Assembly: GCA_963575745.1 (NCBI GenBank)
Contig: CAUYUJ010019627.1
Location: 192,664-256,663 of the forward strand
DNA length: 64,000 nucleotides
Source of the DNA: Prorocentrum cordatum
Lineage: Eukaryota > Sar > Dinophyceae > Prorocentrales > Prorocentraceae
Direction of reading: 5' to 3'
Positions 11,526 to 22,500 of the stretch are shown piece after piece; the first letter of the stretch is position 1; every line of letters begins with the position of its first letter. The notes under the pieces were generated by a model. The model searched no databases, had not been told where the DNA came from, and saw only the letters and a list, made by a program, of their open reading frames with translations. The position numbers and the translations under genes were made by a program.

Positions 11526-11659
11526 TCGGCATTCTCCCTGGTACCGAGGTATCTACAAGTGGCATCGATGGGCATCCATCGGATTTTTCCCAAGGGGGAC
11601 AAATAAGCAAATAGATATGCGGATGCGAATTTCTGGCAGTCGGGATCCGGGTTTTGGGC

Positions 11660-12130
11660 ATTATGGGGCCACGAAACGTGAGCGGTGTGCCGAAATTAGT
11701 GTGGGGCAGGCACGTGGGCGCCGCTGGGGCCTTCGGTGGGGCTCCCTATGGGGCCACAACACGCGCGAGGGGTGTGCCGCAATTGGCGTGGGGGAAACAT
11801 GCGGGCACAGCCGCTGGGGCCTTCGGTGGCGGTGGAGGTCCCTGTGGGGCCACGAAACGTGTGAGGGGTGCATGGGTGTGGCGGAGGCACGCGGGCGCAG
11901 CCACTTGGGCCTCCGGTGGAGCTCCCTATGGGCCACGAAGCGTGTGAGTGGTGTGCCGAAATGGTGTGAGTGAAACATGCGGGCGCAACCGCTGGGGCCT
12001 TTGGTGGAGCTCAGGGGCCACGAAACGTGTGAGGGGTGTGCCGAGATAGGTGTGGGAGAGGCATGCGGGCGCAACCACTGGGGCCTTCGGTGGAGATCCC
12101 TATGGGGCCACGAAACGTAAGAGGTGTGTG
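11660..12130 (+). repeat. S100 satellite, forward array on the right side of the left block
   Basis: About five units of the family seen at 4630-5115, same orientation, including GGGGCCACGAAACGTGTGAG and GGCCTTCGGTGGAGCTCCCT. Confidence 0.9.
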
Positions 12131-13267
12131 TGTGCCGAAACTGATAACGATGATGATGACGACGATGATGATGATGGTGATGATGATTGTGCTGATGATA
12201 GTGGCGATCATGATGATGAGCATGATGACGATGATTGGAGGGGAGGAGGAGGATGAGACGCTGGGCGCCGCCTCGTCAAAGCGAGGACCCAACACCACAG
12301 GATGGCTGAGAACAACGTATGGCGAAACATATGCACGTCAGGCCTTGGCGTCGCGATCTGCGCGAGGGGTGCCACAGGTATTATACATGCGAGGATATCC
12401 GATCAGTGTGTGCGTGTGTGTGTGCATGCGTGTGTGTTGGTGCATGTGTGCTGGTGCGTGTGTGTGTGTGTGTTGTGTGTGCGTGCGTGCGTGCGTGCGT
12501 GCGTTCGTGCGTGCGTGTGCTTTGAACGTCTTCGTCGATGAACATAAACAAGCCCGTCGACGGTCTGCGCTAGCTGTCGCTGTGCTGCGCACCGCGAGCA
12601 AAAATGGGGCGGCGCGCGCGGGGGTGCGGCAACCGTGCGGCATGGGATGTACGGATGTACGTCTTCCCCTCGGCCTGCGTCCTCCATATTTTCCATGTAG
12701 AAGGTGTCTGGTTGTCGCCCCATGGCATTGCGAGACCACGACGCCCCGCAGGCGAGAGCGCAGCGCCCACACACCCACGATTCTCGTGGGATGGCGGGCG
12801 CGGCCCCCTCCATCCCCCCCCCAGCCGCTTCTTAAATAGCGCGAAGCGTGCGAGGGGCATGCAAAAAAGTGCGCCCACTGCATGGGGGCTCGGACCCCTC
12901 GGTGGGGAGTTCCTCATGGAGCCGCGCGACGTGTGAGGGGCGCGCCGAAATGAGGCGGGGGGGGCGAAGGTGAATGCGCCCGGGGCTGCGGATTCAAAAC
13001 GAGGGCCCGACAGCACAGGATGGGGATGCATATTGGGAATGTCGTCGCGAACTCTCGGGGGGTCGGCGGAATGGCGCCAAGGACCCTTCAGGAGTGATTC
13101 ATTATACGGATGATTCTAGATCGTAATTACGAAGCCCAAGAGAGGGCCATGGCGTGGCGACGAGAGGCCTCCCAGAACCCAAGCCGAGCTGGCGTCGATC
13201 CTGGGTCGATCCTGGAGCCACTCCACCATCAATTCCGTAGCCCATTTGGCTTTGCAGTTTTTGTGAT
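12131..13267. other. GAT and TG/TGCG microsatellites, otherwise empty
   Basis: About 12140-12240 is a GAT-rich trinucleotide run and 12405-12530 a TGTG/TGCG run. At 12668-12707 the minus strand carries the word ACACCTTCTACATGG followed by GGAGGACGCAGG, which also sits at the start of the recombinase ORF at 49526-49563. No gene is supported. Confidence 0.7.
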
Positions 13268-14203
13268 TTGGGCCGCGGCGTGATTATCGACAATCCGAAC
13301 ATGGACACTGATGCTGCTGGAATATTGGGCAACAAGATGGACAGTGATGCTGCTGGAATATTGGACAACAAGATGGACAGTGATGCTGCTGGAATATTGG
13401 ACAACAGGATGGACAGTGATGCTGCTGGAATGTTGGACAACGATTCATTCCCATTTCGAAAACTGATTCTGACGGACCTGGAAGAGCAACCGCCCCCGCT
13501 CGACTCGGACGACGAGGATAAAATAAAGCTGCATCGTGAGACGAGGACATATTCAAAGAGACTCTGTGACCTAGGTGCACAAGGGCCGCACTACGGCATA
13601 TCAGGGTTCAAGGGCACGTTCAAAGCGATCGACGAGATGGGCTACGAGTTCGGTCTAGCATTCTGGGGCTCCCCACATTTTTCAGAGGCGACAGATGATG
13701 GATGCAGCAAATACTTTAAGAGTTCTGCGCAATTCAAAACCTGCGCGTTTGAATCACTATCGTGGCTATGCCCACAGGCGCTCGTCGTAATGACGTTCAC
13801 AGACTGTTACCAAACTGAATTTTGGTCGCCGACCTTCAATCGAACTAAAGAACACGATTTCCGGACACCGCGGGAACTCAGAATCATGGAAGGACATTTC
13901 AGACAGTATTCCCCAATTGGCTCGGGCCAGAGATTCATGCGCTTAGCAGGCAATAACAAAGTCATGGTTGCGATGTTAGTGCCGCTCCGATTCAGGGACG
14001 ATATTGTATATCGAGATCACAAGTGCGACGTCGGGGTCACGATGTATAACGTATTGAGAAAGATAGCGGGAGGACCTGAGTACGCAATAGAGGTCGGGGG
14101 GCAATCGTTCGAGTTGGCGAATGAGATGTTTCTGGCAAAACAATATATGGACACATTGGAATCACAATTGCCTCCTGCATCTGGCGAGCCTCAGAACCGT
14201 TAG
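13268..14203 (+). CDS. Unrecognised 311-aa protein with N-terminal 12-aa repeats
   Basis: I do not recognise the family. Residues about 12-59 are four tandem 12-residue repeats (MDSDAAGILDNK type), encoded by a 36-bp DNA repeat at about 13302-13445. An acidic linker follows (LDSDDEDKIK). The rest is a mixed-composition region of about 220 residues, rich in aromatics and Cys, that looks globular. It has no signal peptide and no membrane segment. The frame is intronless and its composition is lower in GC and less repetitive than the flanks, which favours real coding. The Met used is the first in frame; the true start could be the Met at about residue 12. The stop at 14201-14203 is followed by AT-rich sequence that could be a 3' UTR. 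Function unknown. Confidence 0.65.
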   Translation: MGRGVIIDNPNMDTDAAGILGNKMDSDAAGILDNKMDSDAAGILDNRMDSDAAGMLDNDSFPFRKLILTDLEEQPPPLDSDDEDKIKLHRETRTYSKRLCDLGAQGPHYGISGFKGTFKAIDEMGYEFGLAFWGSPHFSEATDDGCSKYFKSSAQFKTCAFESLSWLCPQALVVMTFTDCYQTEFWSPTFNRTKEHDFRTPRELRIMEGHFRQYSPIGSGQRFMRLAGNNKVMVAMLVPLRFRDDIVYRDHKCDVGVTMYNVLRKIAGGPEYAIEVGGQSFELANEMFLAKQYMDTLESQLPPASGEPQNR

Positions 14204-15180
14204 GCAAAGTTGCGAGTGTGTAAAATTATTTGAGCGAGCGGCTATGGTTAGCAATGAATAGCTACGTGCACATGGTACGGGAATGCGTTTGCAGCTGATT
14301 GGAATATACAAACTATTCGATGCGTTGCATCGTCGGAATGGTACATTGTACTTGCGGTGTTGTTCACAGGCCGCACGTTCGCCCGTGGGAGGCATTGCAC
14401 ATAGCGTTGCTAAGTCTTCCAATTAGCGCTTGACATGTTGGAATCTGCAGTCACAATTTGACAGGCAACATTTCCGACAGGCAGAGGAAAAAAGTAAGAG
14501 AATAACTTCTCGCCGCAACCATCATTGCCCAAAGGGTGAGGGGGGGAACAACAAAACGATGCTGTTCTTCCCTGGGCCCCCAACGGGCCCCTGGGGCCCG
14601 CCTAATGGGAAGAGACGCCTACCTCCTTCTCCTCCTCCCTCATTTCCTCCGTGGCGATTGTGCGAGGGCCGGGGGGGAGGGCTCTTCCCCCCCCTACATG
14701 TGAGTGCCCTCCTTCTGCCTTCCTCCTTACTTCCTCCTGTCTTCCCTCCTCCTTCGCCCTGTCGTCCTGTTTCCAACTGCTCGTTTTCGTCGTCGCCCCT
14801 CCTCCTCCTCCTCATTCGGCAGGGTGGCGGCCGTCGCGCCTCGCGTCTCGCCCTCCCTCGGCGGCTCGGCGCACGCGTCACGCGCGTCCGCCCAGGGGAT
14901 GCGCAGGAAGGAAGATGAGGAGAGGAATAGAGAGAGGGAGAAGGACATTGGGATAGGAGGAGAGCGACTAGGGGAGGGGACCGGGAGATGAGGGATGCGG
15001 AAGCGATGGGGAGGGCGACGAGGGATGATCAGGAGGACGAAGGATGAGGATGAGAAGAGTGAGGAGGAGGAGGCGGGGGAGGAGTTTCAGAAGAAGGGAG
15101 GAGAAGGAGGAGTGAGGGAGGGTAGTGGAGAGAGCTTTGGGGAGCGAAGATGCCGCGGTCTCGTGCTCCGCTGAGGCTTA
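14204..15180. other. 3' flank, then pyrimidine and purine asymmetric tracts
   Basis: About 14204-14560 is unremarkable. About 14600-14830 is CT-rich and 14905-15160 is GA-rich, so strand composition flips near 14870. No gene is supported. Confidence 0.65.
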
Positions 15181-15413
15181 ATCATTGGTCGCATTGCCTA
15201 ACCCATTGACCCAGCCCCGGGGGCCCGCTCCACGAGGCGCCATTCAGGGCCCCACAGCAGAGGTCGCCCCATGGGCCCCACAGCAGAGGTGGCCATTGCA
15301 TTCATGGCCCCACAGCAGAGGTGCGCCGTATTGTTTGTACAAACGCACCTTCTCGCAGCCACGCAATGTTAACATATCATGTGGCCTGCGCTCGCCAGTG
15401 CCCCCGCCAATCT

Positions 15414-15433
15414 GCAGCACTTTGAGGCTCAAG
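15414..15433 (+). other. Possible relict of the dinoflagellate spliced leader
   Basis: GCAGCACTTTGAGGCTCAAG resembles the conserved dinoflagellate leader end GTAGCCATTTTGGCTCAAG with one gap and several mismatches. The final GGCTCAAG is exact. It lies just upstream of the intronless frame starting at 15485. An 8-base exact core is weak evidence. Confidence 0.25.
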
Positions 15434-15484
15434 CTTCTTGGCTTCTAGCCTCCAGTCCAGGCTGGCCTCGCGAGTGCCTCAGAC

Positions 15485-16465
15485 ATGACGCAGCCACCCC
15501 ATGATTTCGGCGGCATGATAGAGGAGACCCAACAAGATTCACTGCCCCAAGAACTACAGGACACCCTCGGATACCCAGGACTTCAAGCCGTTCAAGGAAC
15601 CCTCGGATATGATAAACACAGCCGTGATACAGCCCGCCAAGATGAAAAGGTCCTGGCTCATCTAGACACGCATCCCAAGCACGAGGCTTACATGTGCATC
15701 AACCCGAAGGAGAATGAGAAGGAGAAGAAACATGAGAAGGAGTGCATTCAGGCGCATCCAGGCGTCCAGGCACCCTCCGCTGTGATTCAGAAGCTGGGCA
15801 GGAAGTCCGAGGCGCCCACCGCAACGTCCAACAGGGGTGCCTTGCTACCACAACGTGTTCGTGAAGTAGCTCGGCCTTCAAAGTGTCCAGAGGTAACAGG
15901 GTCTGAACATCGCGGGCAAGTGAAGCCGTCCGCTGTCCACCTCAAGGATATGGATCAGAGGGCAAACGTCTCGTTGGCGAACGACAAGCAGGGCGCGGCG
16001 CACAGCCAGAGGGACAAGCACTGGCCCCTGAGCAACGTCGTCAGGGAGCAGAATCAAGATGCCGAGCGCAACGAAGTCACTGGGGACCCCGCTGGCCAGA
16101 AGCGGAAGGGCGGTGGCGGCAGCGAGGGCACCTTGGCTGGCACGCTCGGCGCGACGATCCCAGGGGGCAAGGACTCCGCGCAGGAGATCAGTGACGACGA
16201 GGAGAAAAAGGCCAGTGAGGGAAAGAAGGAAAGCAGTAAGACGCACGCTCAAGATTGTGCAGACAATGTGTTCAAATGCCGCCGCATCGCAGGGTCGGAG
16301 AAGGCGACTTCCATCGAGCTCAAGAAGGCCTTCACGTCCCTCTCAGACGTGCCTGACGAGAGCAATCACATCTTCGCGAGCATGTCTGAATTTGCTGGAC
16401 CGCCTCTAACGGGTGACCTCGTCTTCTCCATTACGTACAAGGCCGAGTTGCTCCGCGACCTCTAG
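15485..16465 (+). CDS. Unrecognised hydrophilic 326-aa protein, intronless
   Basis: I do not recognise the family. The protein is very hydrophilic, rich in Lys, Glu, Gln and Asp, and most of it looks disordered. A basic/charged patch lies at about residues 75-90 (KENEKEKKHEKE) and an acidic-then-basic patch at about 235-255 (ISDDEEKKASEGKKESSK). The last 60 residues are more ordered and end in AELLRDL. There is no signal peptide or membrane segment. The uninterrupted 981-bp frame contrasts with the split host genes elsewhere in the window and would fit a retroposed copy. A sequence resembling the 3' part of the dinoflagellate spliced leader lies about 50 bp upstream. Start chosen at the first Met after that site. 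Function unknown. Confidence 0.6.
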   Translation: MTQPPHDFGGMIEETQQDSLPQELQDTLGYPGLQAVQGTLGYDKHSRDTARQDEKVLAHLDTHPKHEAYMCINPKENEKEKKHEKECIQAHPGVQAPSAVIQKLGRKSEAPTATSNRGALLPQRVREVARPSKCPEVTGSEHRGQVKPSAVHLKDMDQRANVSLANDKQGAAHSQRDKHWPLSNVVREQNQDAERNEVTGDPAGQKRKGGGGSEGTLAGTLGATIPGGKDSAQEISDDEEKKASEGKKESSKTHAQDCADNVFKCRRIAGSEKATSIELKKAFTSLSDVPDESNHIFASMSEFAGPPLTGDLVFSITYKAELLRDL

Positions 16466-17826
16466 CCATTTGCTGGGCAACGCCAAGTCGGACACCCGAG
16501 GCCGCGCGCTGGGCGGCGCGAGGTCAGATCATGCTGGCTGTTTTCAGGCCGGCTGACTCCAATGCATGCGCAGAGGGGCCATTATAGTTGAGTAATGGAC
16601 AGTGGGCCCACTGAACGTTCTGCTTCAGTGCTGAGAATGCACCCGGGGAGTGGGGGGAGAGAGGAGAAGGGAGAGGGGGAGGAGGACGAGGATGATGAGG
16701 GAGGGGCAGGAGGGAGGAGGTGGAGGAGAAGGCGAATGCGGATGATGGAAGAGGGTGAAGAGGGAGAAAGGAGAGGGGGAGAAGGATGAGGATGAAGGAA
16801 GAGGGGGAGGAGGAGGGACCCGATGGACAGGCTCGACCCTCGCAGGTCCAGGCCCAACAGCTTTCGTCAGGACCAGCGCTCGAAGAGGGCGGATGGAAGG
16901 AGGGCGCGGAGTGGAAGAGAGGGGTAGAGGTGGACTATAGGAGGATGACCCTGCTATACCGTAAGTCATAGTACTGGCACGGCCTTGTCGGGCACGGCCT
17001 TGCATTGTTGCAAGTCCTCGGCGAATGCCCTGCGTGCTGGTTAGCCGTCCTCCTCTGTGGCCACCCTCCCTCGGGCCTCCACCTCCGCCTCCTACAGGCA
17101 CTCAATGGGGCCAACGCACGAACAACAAATGCATGGACAAAGCAATGCGCAGACGTAAATCTATATATGCTTATATACATATAAACCAACGCATACATAC
17201 ATACACGTATAAGAGAAGTCTGCATTACTGTGTACACACATGTGTATGCACATATAGTGTATGTGTTTATGCAGATTTATACAGATACGACTGTACAAAT
17301 GCAATTTTACGAACATACATTTACATACACATATAATTGTGTATATGTATGTATATTTGTGTATGTGTACGTAAACATATACACATTGTCAACATGTAGT
17401 TGTAAATGTCCACATGCCATGCAATATACACATGTATTTGCAGGTATGCATATGTATAGGTATTTGTATACATATAACGGCCCTTTGTATTCGTGATAAC
17501 AGATAGACTCGCAGTTGCGCCGATTGGGGTTCACACGTACGCATATTACTTGCAAAAATATCCAAATATATCCAACACAATGGCGCACTGTCATAACACA
17601 ACCTACATGTGTCAGAATCGCTGTAATATGACACACGTGAGTCAATACATGGGCGTATGGACAGTTATACGCGCTAAAACAGCAAAATGTCATAGTTCCA
17701 ATAATGGCACCTTACCCGCACCACAATATAGTACAAGTGCGAGCCTGACGGATCGATTGTATATTCGTATAATGGAAGGAAAATGCATATGCATACACAC
17801 ACGCGCAATAGGTTTCATCAGATGCA
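16466..17826. other. Purine tract and AT-rich ATACATAC region
   Basis: About 16640-16830 is GA-rich. About 17150-17480 is AT-rich with ATACATACAC/TGTATATG words and is the most AT-rich part of the window. Nothing coding is supported. Confidence 0.6.
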
Positions 17827-17829
17827 TGA

Positions 17830-18215
17830 TTTGAGGGCGCCGCAGGCCGAGGTCCCATACTGATATCGATGTCCTGAAGATTGGGGGCGCCGAAGCCCGA
17901 TGTCTTGTTTTTCGGGCCCAGCGGGCTTGGATGTCCCGATAACGCGGGGGAACCTGCCCCGATGTCTTGATTTCTGGCCTGGGCGAAGCAAGATGTCCCA
18001 AAAGTTTGGCGGGGCAAACGTCCGATGTCCCAAAATCCCGGGGCGCATAAGCCCATTGTCCCGAAAATCTGGCGGCCGCGAAGCCCGATGTCTTGATTTT
18101 CAGCGCTGGCGGACTTGGATGTCCCGAAATTTGGGCGGCGCTGAACCCGATGTCCCGAAAATGTGGGGGCGCGGAAGCCCGATGTCCCGAAACCGTGGGG
18201 GCGGAAGCGTCTTGA
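17830..18215. repeat. CCCGATGTC minisatellite, irregular unit
   Basis: About ten irregular units share GCCCGATGTC, CCGAAAAT and GGGGGCGC words, spaced about 30-60 bp apart. Confidence 0.8.
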
Positions 18216-18219
18216 AATG

Positions 18220-18535
18220 TCTTCGTATGTCTTCAAATGTCTTCATATGTCCTCACGAGGGTGTCTTCCCTTGTCCTCATATGTCTTCAAATGTCTTCAT
18301 ATGTCCTCATGAGGGACGAAAAAAACGGGGCACCGAAACGGGACAAAGCGGGACATTGCGGGACATCGCGGGACATTTCGGGACATTTCGGGACAGTTCG
18401 GGACACCGCGGGACACCGCGGGACATCGCGGGACACGACGAGACAGCCCAAACAAGACATTCCAAGACATTCCAAGACATTCCAAGCCATTCCAAGACAT
18501 TCCAAGACATTCCAAGACATTATAAGACAACATAG
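18220..18535. repeat. ATGTCTTC and GGGACATTTC/CCAAGACATT short-unit arrays
   Basis: Three consecutive arrays of 9-11 bp units: TATGTCTTCAAATGTCTTC at about 18220-18305, CGGGACATTTCGGGACA at 18340-18435, and CATTCCAAGACATTCCAAG at 18455-18520. Confidence 0.88.
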
Positions 18536-19110
18536 GCATCGAAACAACACGCGTCAAGACACTGAAAACAGCGAAACGCATGAATATACCCAAGTAACCC
18601 TGAACAATTATCGAAAACACGGGTAAACCAAATGCAACCAACACGATACTGCAACGACAAGTTCTGCTACGCAGGAAGAAACGTGCACATTTAGCGATCG
18701 CATGTGATGCGCAAAATGAGCCATACGCATGGGTATCGGCCGTGACAAGGTCCATCGATCGTCTGCCTCCAATCCCGAATTTATCGTGCGCCCTTCCGAT
18801 GTCGTGTGTGCACACGCATGTTCAGTGCCCTTGTTGTTGCTGTGTCCACCTATCTTGTCATGGCGCTCTATTGCTATTGCGTTTGCTATTCCTGGATGCT
18901 ACGCTGCTACCTGATTTTTGCTGCGGTTGCCATTGCTGCCCTGTTGCGTTTACTCTTGTTGCAATTTGCAACTAGGTGTGGGCAAGCACACGCGAGCATG
19001 CATATATACCAAGGCACCCAAGCACAACGAACGTAAATTACATGCGCGGGCACGCGTGGACACCGCTCTGGGCATCCAAGAGCGCATGCATCACATGACG
19101 CTGCAGAGGT
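18536..19110. other. Unassigned spacer
   Basis: No repeat periodicity and no credible gene. A short hydrophobic frame around 18860-18990 lacks any recognisable family feature. Confidence 0.5.
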
Positions 19111-19189
19111 ACCCGTGGGCTCGGGGGCATCGGGGGACCTTCGCAAACGCCAAATGACCAGGGGCACCTCTAAACACCGAGGCGCCTCC

Positions 19190-19985
19190 AAGGACGCCCG
19201 CAAACATATAGGGGCACCCATAAAACATTCACGGACACCATGGGACATCCAGGGACACCAGCAGACATCAACGGACAACCAGGGACACCCACAGACACAA
19301 TGGGACATCAAGGGACACCAGCAGACACCAAGGGACATCCAGGGACACCCACAGACACCATGGGACACCAAGGGACACCTAGGGACACCTAGGGACATCA
19401 CGGGACACGTGCAGACATCAGGGGACATCCAGGGACACCATCAGACATCAAGAGACATCAAGGGACACCCGCAGACACCATGGGACACCATGGGACACCA
19501 AGGGACATAAAGAGACATCAAGGGACATCGAGAGACATCAAGGGACACCCGCAGACACCATGGGACACCAAGGGACATCAAGAGACATCAAGGGACATCG
19601 AGGGACACCATGGGACACCCACAGACACCATGGGACACCCTGGGACACCAAGGGACATCAAGAGACATCAAGGGACATCAAGGGACACCATGGGACACCC
19701 ACAGACACCATGGGACACCAAGGGACACCAGCAGACACGAGGGGACATCACGGGACACGCGCAGACATCAAGGGACATCTAGGGACACCATCAAACATCA
19801 AGGGACATCAGGGGACACAATCAGACATCATGGGACATCAAGGGACACCCGCAGACAGAAAGGGACACCCACGGACACTCACAGACACCATAGGACATCC
19901 AGGGACAACAGCAGACATCAACGGACAGCCAGGGACACCCACAGACACCATGGGACATCAAGGGACATCCGCAGACAGGCATGAT
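19190..19985. repeat. GGGACAYCA minisatellite array
   Basis: Runs of 10-11 bp units such as AGGGACATCAAGGGACACC and GCAGACACCATGGGACACC extend for about 0.8 kb. The complementary strand (GGTGTCCCTTGGTGTCC) resembles the array at 2041-2790, so two related arrays lie in opposite orientation about 17 kb apart. Confidence 0.92.
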
Positions 19986-20141
19986 CATCAAGCGACACCC
20001 GCATACACTTAGAGCCCTCCATGGACCTCCCCCCAGGATACCTGAGGACACCCGAAGGCATCACGAAACGTATCCGCCCTATCATGCACTCATGCACAAT
20101 CCCCGTCACGACACGTGTAAACATACGCCCCCGCACATACG

Positions 20142-20200
20142 CACTTCAGTACTGAGGACACTTCAGTACTGAGGACACTTCAGTACTGAGGACTGAGGAC
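20142..20200. repeat. CTTCAGTACTGAGGACA tandem repeat
   Basis: Three copies of a 17-bp unit (ACTTCAGTACTGAGGAC). Confidence 0.9.
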
Positions 20201-20575
20201 AGAGCTGAGGCTTGTTCAGCATGCGTCCGATGCAATTTATACTGCCCAAGTCATTGATGGGCGTCCAGACCAGCCCAGCCCGCCCTAGACTAGAACCCAG
20301 CAGGCCAGGCGCGGCGGCCATGACCCCAGTGACGGACAATGCGTTGTTCGGCGTAGAGTCGCTGCTCCCCGGCCCGACCAAGAGACGTGGCCCGAAGAGC
20401 AGAAAGGAGACCTGGGTGGGCCCCGCAAAGTCACCAGAGTCCCCAACTCCAGAGTCCACACACACACACACACCTTGAGGGCGTCCCCAATATCCCTCGG
20501 CAGCCCTGCTGCACGGACCGATATCCCCCCTGGGGGCAGGCCGCCATTTCTCGCCGTTCCCGCCCGCCCCCCGAG

Positions 20576-20683
20576 GTGAAGCGCAAAACCTTGGCGCGCG
20601 ACAAGATGTTCAACCGCTACCTTGAGAAGGCGACCAAGGGCGAGATCGACGTCAGCAGCGAGGAAGCGCAGGAGCTTCCCGGC
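20576..20683 (+). CDS. Candidate host exon (gene H1, exon a)
   Basis: A Lys-rich segment begins VKRKTLARDKMFNRYLEKAT and ends EEAQELPG at a TGA. It follows a C-rich tract ending GAG. It resembles the other H1 exons in composition and in starting VKR, as does exon c. Either it terminates here, or the true donor lies just upstream of the stop. Family not recognised. Confidence 0.4.
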
Positions 20684-20907
20684 TGACGAATAATGAACAA
20701 CTAGCTAGGAGGAGTGGGGATAACATTGAGAAGTATAAAGATGAGGAGCGACATCGGAAATGCACGATAGGGGGCTGGATAGAGGAAGGAGAAGGAGGAG
20801 GAGGAGGAAGAGGAGGAGGAGGAGGAGGAGGCGGAGGAGCAGGAGGAGGAGGAGAAGCAGGAGAAAGAGGAGGCGGAGGAGACGAGGGAGGGGAAGGGCC
20901 TCGATGG

Positions 20908-20966
20908 GGGTGCGGCGGCACCAACAGGAGTTCTTGGTCAAATACGAGGGCGCCCTGAACCAGAAG
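20908..20966 (+). CDS. Candidate host exon (gene H1, exon b)
   Basis: Encodes a segment containing RRHQQEFLVKYEGALNQK, ending in AAG directly before a GT (20967). The following 470 bases are pyrimidine-rich, as expected of an intron. The left boundary is approximate because a GGA-rich tract precedes it. It joins exon c in phase 0. Confidence 0.5.
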
Positions 20967-21434
20967 GTCCGTTGGGAGCCTGTCCTCCTGCATCTGCCTC
21001 CTACCTCCCCCGTTTCCCCGCATCGCCCTCTCCTCTTTCTACGGCGTCCTCCGCGTCCTCCAACCCCCCCTCATGTTGCCCCACTCCCCCTCCGACCAAT
21101 GCAGCAAGCGAGGCGGGCGCCCTCCCGGAGCCCCCTTCTTCTGCTGATGCCTATCATACTTTTCCTTATTTTCCTCCGATCCTCCGCTGTCCATCCTCCT
21201 CCTCCTCCTCCTCCTCCTCCTCCTCCTCCTGGTCTTCCTCCTCGCCCCATGGCCCCTCCTTCTCCGCTTCCTCTAAGAGGAATCATTTACTCTCCCTCCT
21301 GTTGCTCCATTCGTCCCATCCTTATCCTCCCCTCACTATGTGTTACTCCTCGCTGTCTCTTCGCCAAGCGCCCCCCTCTTCCTCCCTACTGCTGCTGCTC
21401 CTCCCCCTTTGCTCCTTTCCTCCCTCCCGTCCAT

Positions 21435-21500
21435 AGGTGAAGCGGGGCCTGAGGGAGCTGTGGGAGGCGGCCGGCGCAGACTTCACCGGGGCGGGCCTGG
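21435..21500 (+). CDS. Candidate host exon (gene H1, exon c)
   Basis: Begins after a long pyrimidine tract ending CCGTCCATAG and encodes VKRGLRELWEAAGADFTGAG. A GT lies at about the LV codons, giving a plausible donor. Both ends are phase 0 if joined to exons b and d. Family not recognised. Confidence 0.55.
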
Positions 21501-22331
21501 TTCTTCGCGCGAGGAAAACAATCTGGAGACGAGGGCAATACAGCCAAGACGCTGAAATAAGGAACAGTTTGGATTCGGAAGGGGCTCGATGTTCCTTACG
21601 TCCTTCCGCAGTTGTTCCTCTAGCCCTTCTCGTGCACCCAGGCTTTTTTGAAGCCGCAGAGGGGCTTCGTTCCTTATCTAGCGTTCCTCATTTCAGCAGC
21701 CCGACTGTAATGTTTCGCCAGTGGACCCAGATATCGACCCCTTGAGGGGCTCCCAAATCATCACCCAGCCAGGAGCTCATCAGAATCGACGTCGTGCTGG
21801 GTGTCCGAGGAGCATCTGGCCGACGATTTCAAATGTCCACGCCAGGCCCAGCGTTTCCATGCCCGGGCTAACACCATCCTCCCTCCTTCGCCTTTCGCCT
21901 CTCGCTCAACTGCCGACTCCTCCTCGCGTATCCTTTCCCTCGTCACTCTTCCTCGTCGAATCGACCCCGCACTCCCTTCGCATCCTTTCCCTCCTCCGCC
22001 TTTGTGCTTCTCATCCAGCTCATAGCTCTACATTCCCCCCACCCTCCATCCCCTTCCATACTCCACTATCCTCCCCCCTTCTCTTGCTCGCCCTTTCCCT
22101 GATATCCCTCCCCTTGCTCTCCCACCTGGCCCCTCCTCCTCCTCCTCCTCCTCCTCCTCCTCCTCCTCCTCCTCCTCCCCGCTCCTCCCCCTCCTCCGCC
22201 TCCCCTTCCCTCCCCCTCCTCCAACTCATCCTCCCTATCCTCCTCCTCCTCCCTATATCCTCCTCCTCCTCCGCTTCCTCCTCCCTCCTCGTTCATGCTC
22301 CGCCCTCCCCCTCGCCCCCCCCTCCTCCAAG

Positions 22332-22487
22332 GCAGCATCTTACACCGCGTGGGCAACTCGCAACGGCCTGAAGAAGTACGACTCGAGGCGTGAATGCTAC
22401 CTGTACTACCACACAAAGAAGCTGGAACACTTCGGCACGAGGACCCGGGGAACGCCGCGGGCAGCCCGAGAGGCGAGAGAGGGGCAT
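22332..22487 (+). CDS. Candidate host exon (gene H1, exon d)
   Basis: Begins after a (TCC)n tract ending CTCCTCCAAG and encodes AASYTAWATRNGLKKYDSRR, then a segment rich in Tyr, Lys and His. It ends at CAT before GTATATATAC, a good GT donor. The exon is 156 nt, phase 0 at both ends, consistent with b and c. The downstream continuation is not identified. It might lie beyond the 24.9-31.3 kb satellite block, possibly in the gene at 33557-42390, but I cannot show that. Confidence 0.55.
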
Positions 22488-22500
22488 GTATATATACACC

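Larger units (their letters stand above)
5135..11600 (+). repeat. Left copy of a segmental duplication of about 6.4 kb
   Basis: The left edge (AAAACATGGTTTTCCCCAGC) and right edge (GGTACCGAGGTATCTACAAG and TTTTTCCCAAGGGGGACAAA) recur at 24953 and at about 31250-31310 in the same order and orientation. Internal landmarks are offset by a nearly constant 19.90 kb; for example, the block starting at 7221 recurs at 27122 and that at 10321 recurs at 30217. It contains two satellite families and a spacer; no gene is credible. Confidence 0.92.
20760..22330. repeat. Intronic purine and pyrimidine simple-sequence tracts
   Basis: Apart from exons b and c, this stretch is GGA-rich (20785-20905) and then CCT/TCC-rich (20990-21430, 21860-22325), including near-pure (TCC)n at about 21195-21235 and 22130-22180. 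The long Ser/Pro and Arg frames here are simple-sequence translations. Confidence 0.8.

Noticed and set aside
18806-19036. Hydrophobic 76-codon frame that could be a small membrane protein
   Set aside because: No start context, family signal or neighbouring support; codon use looks random.
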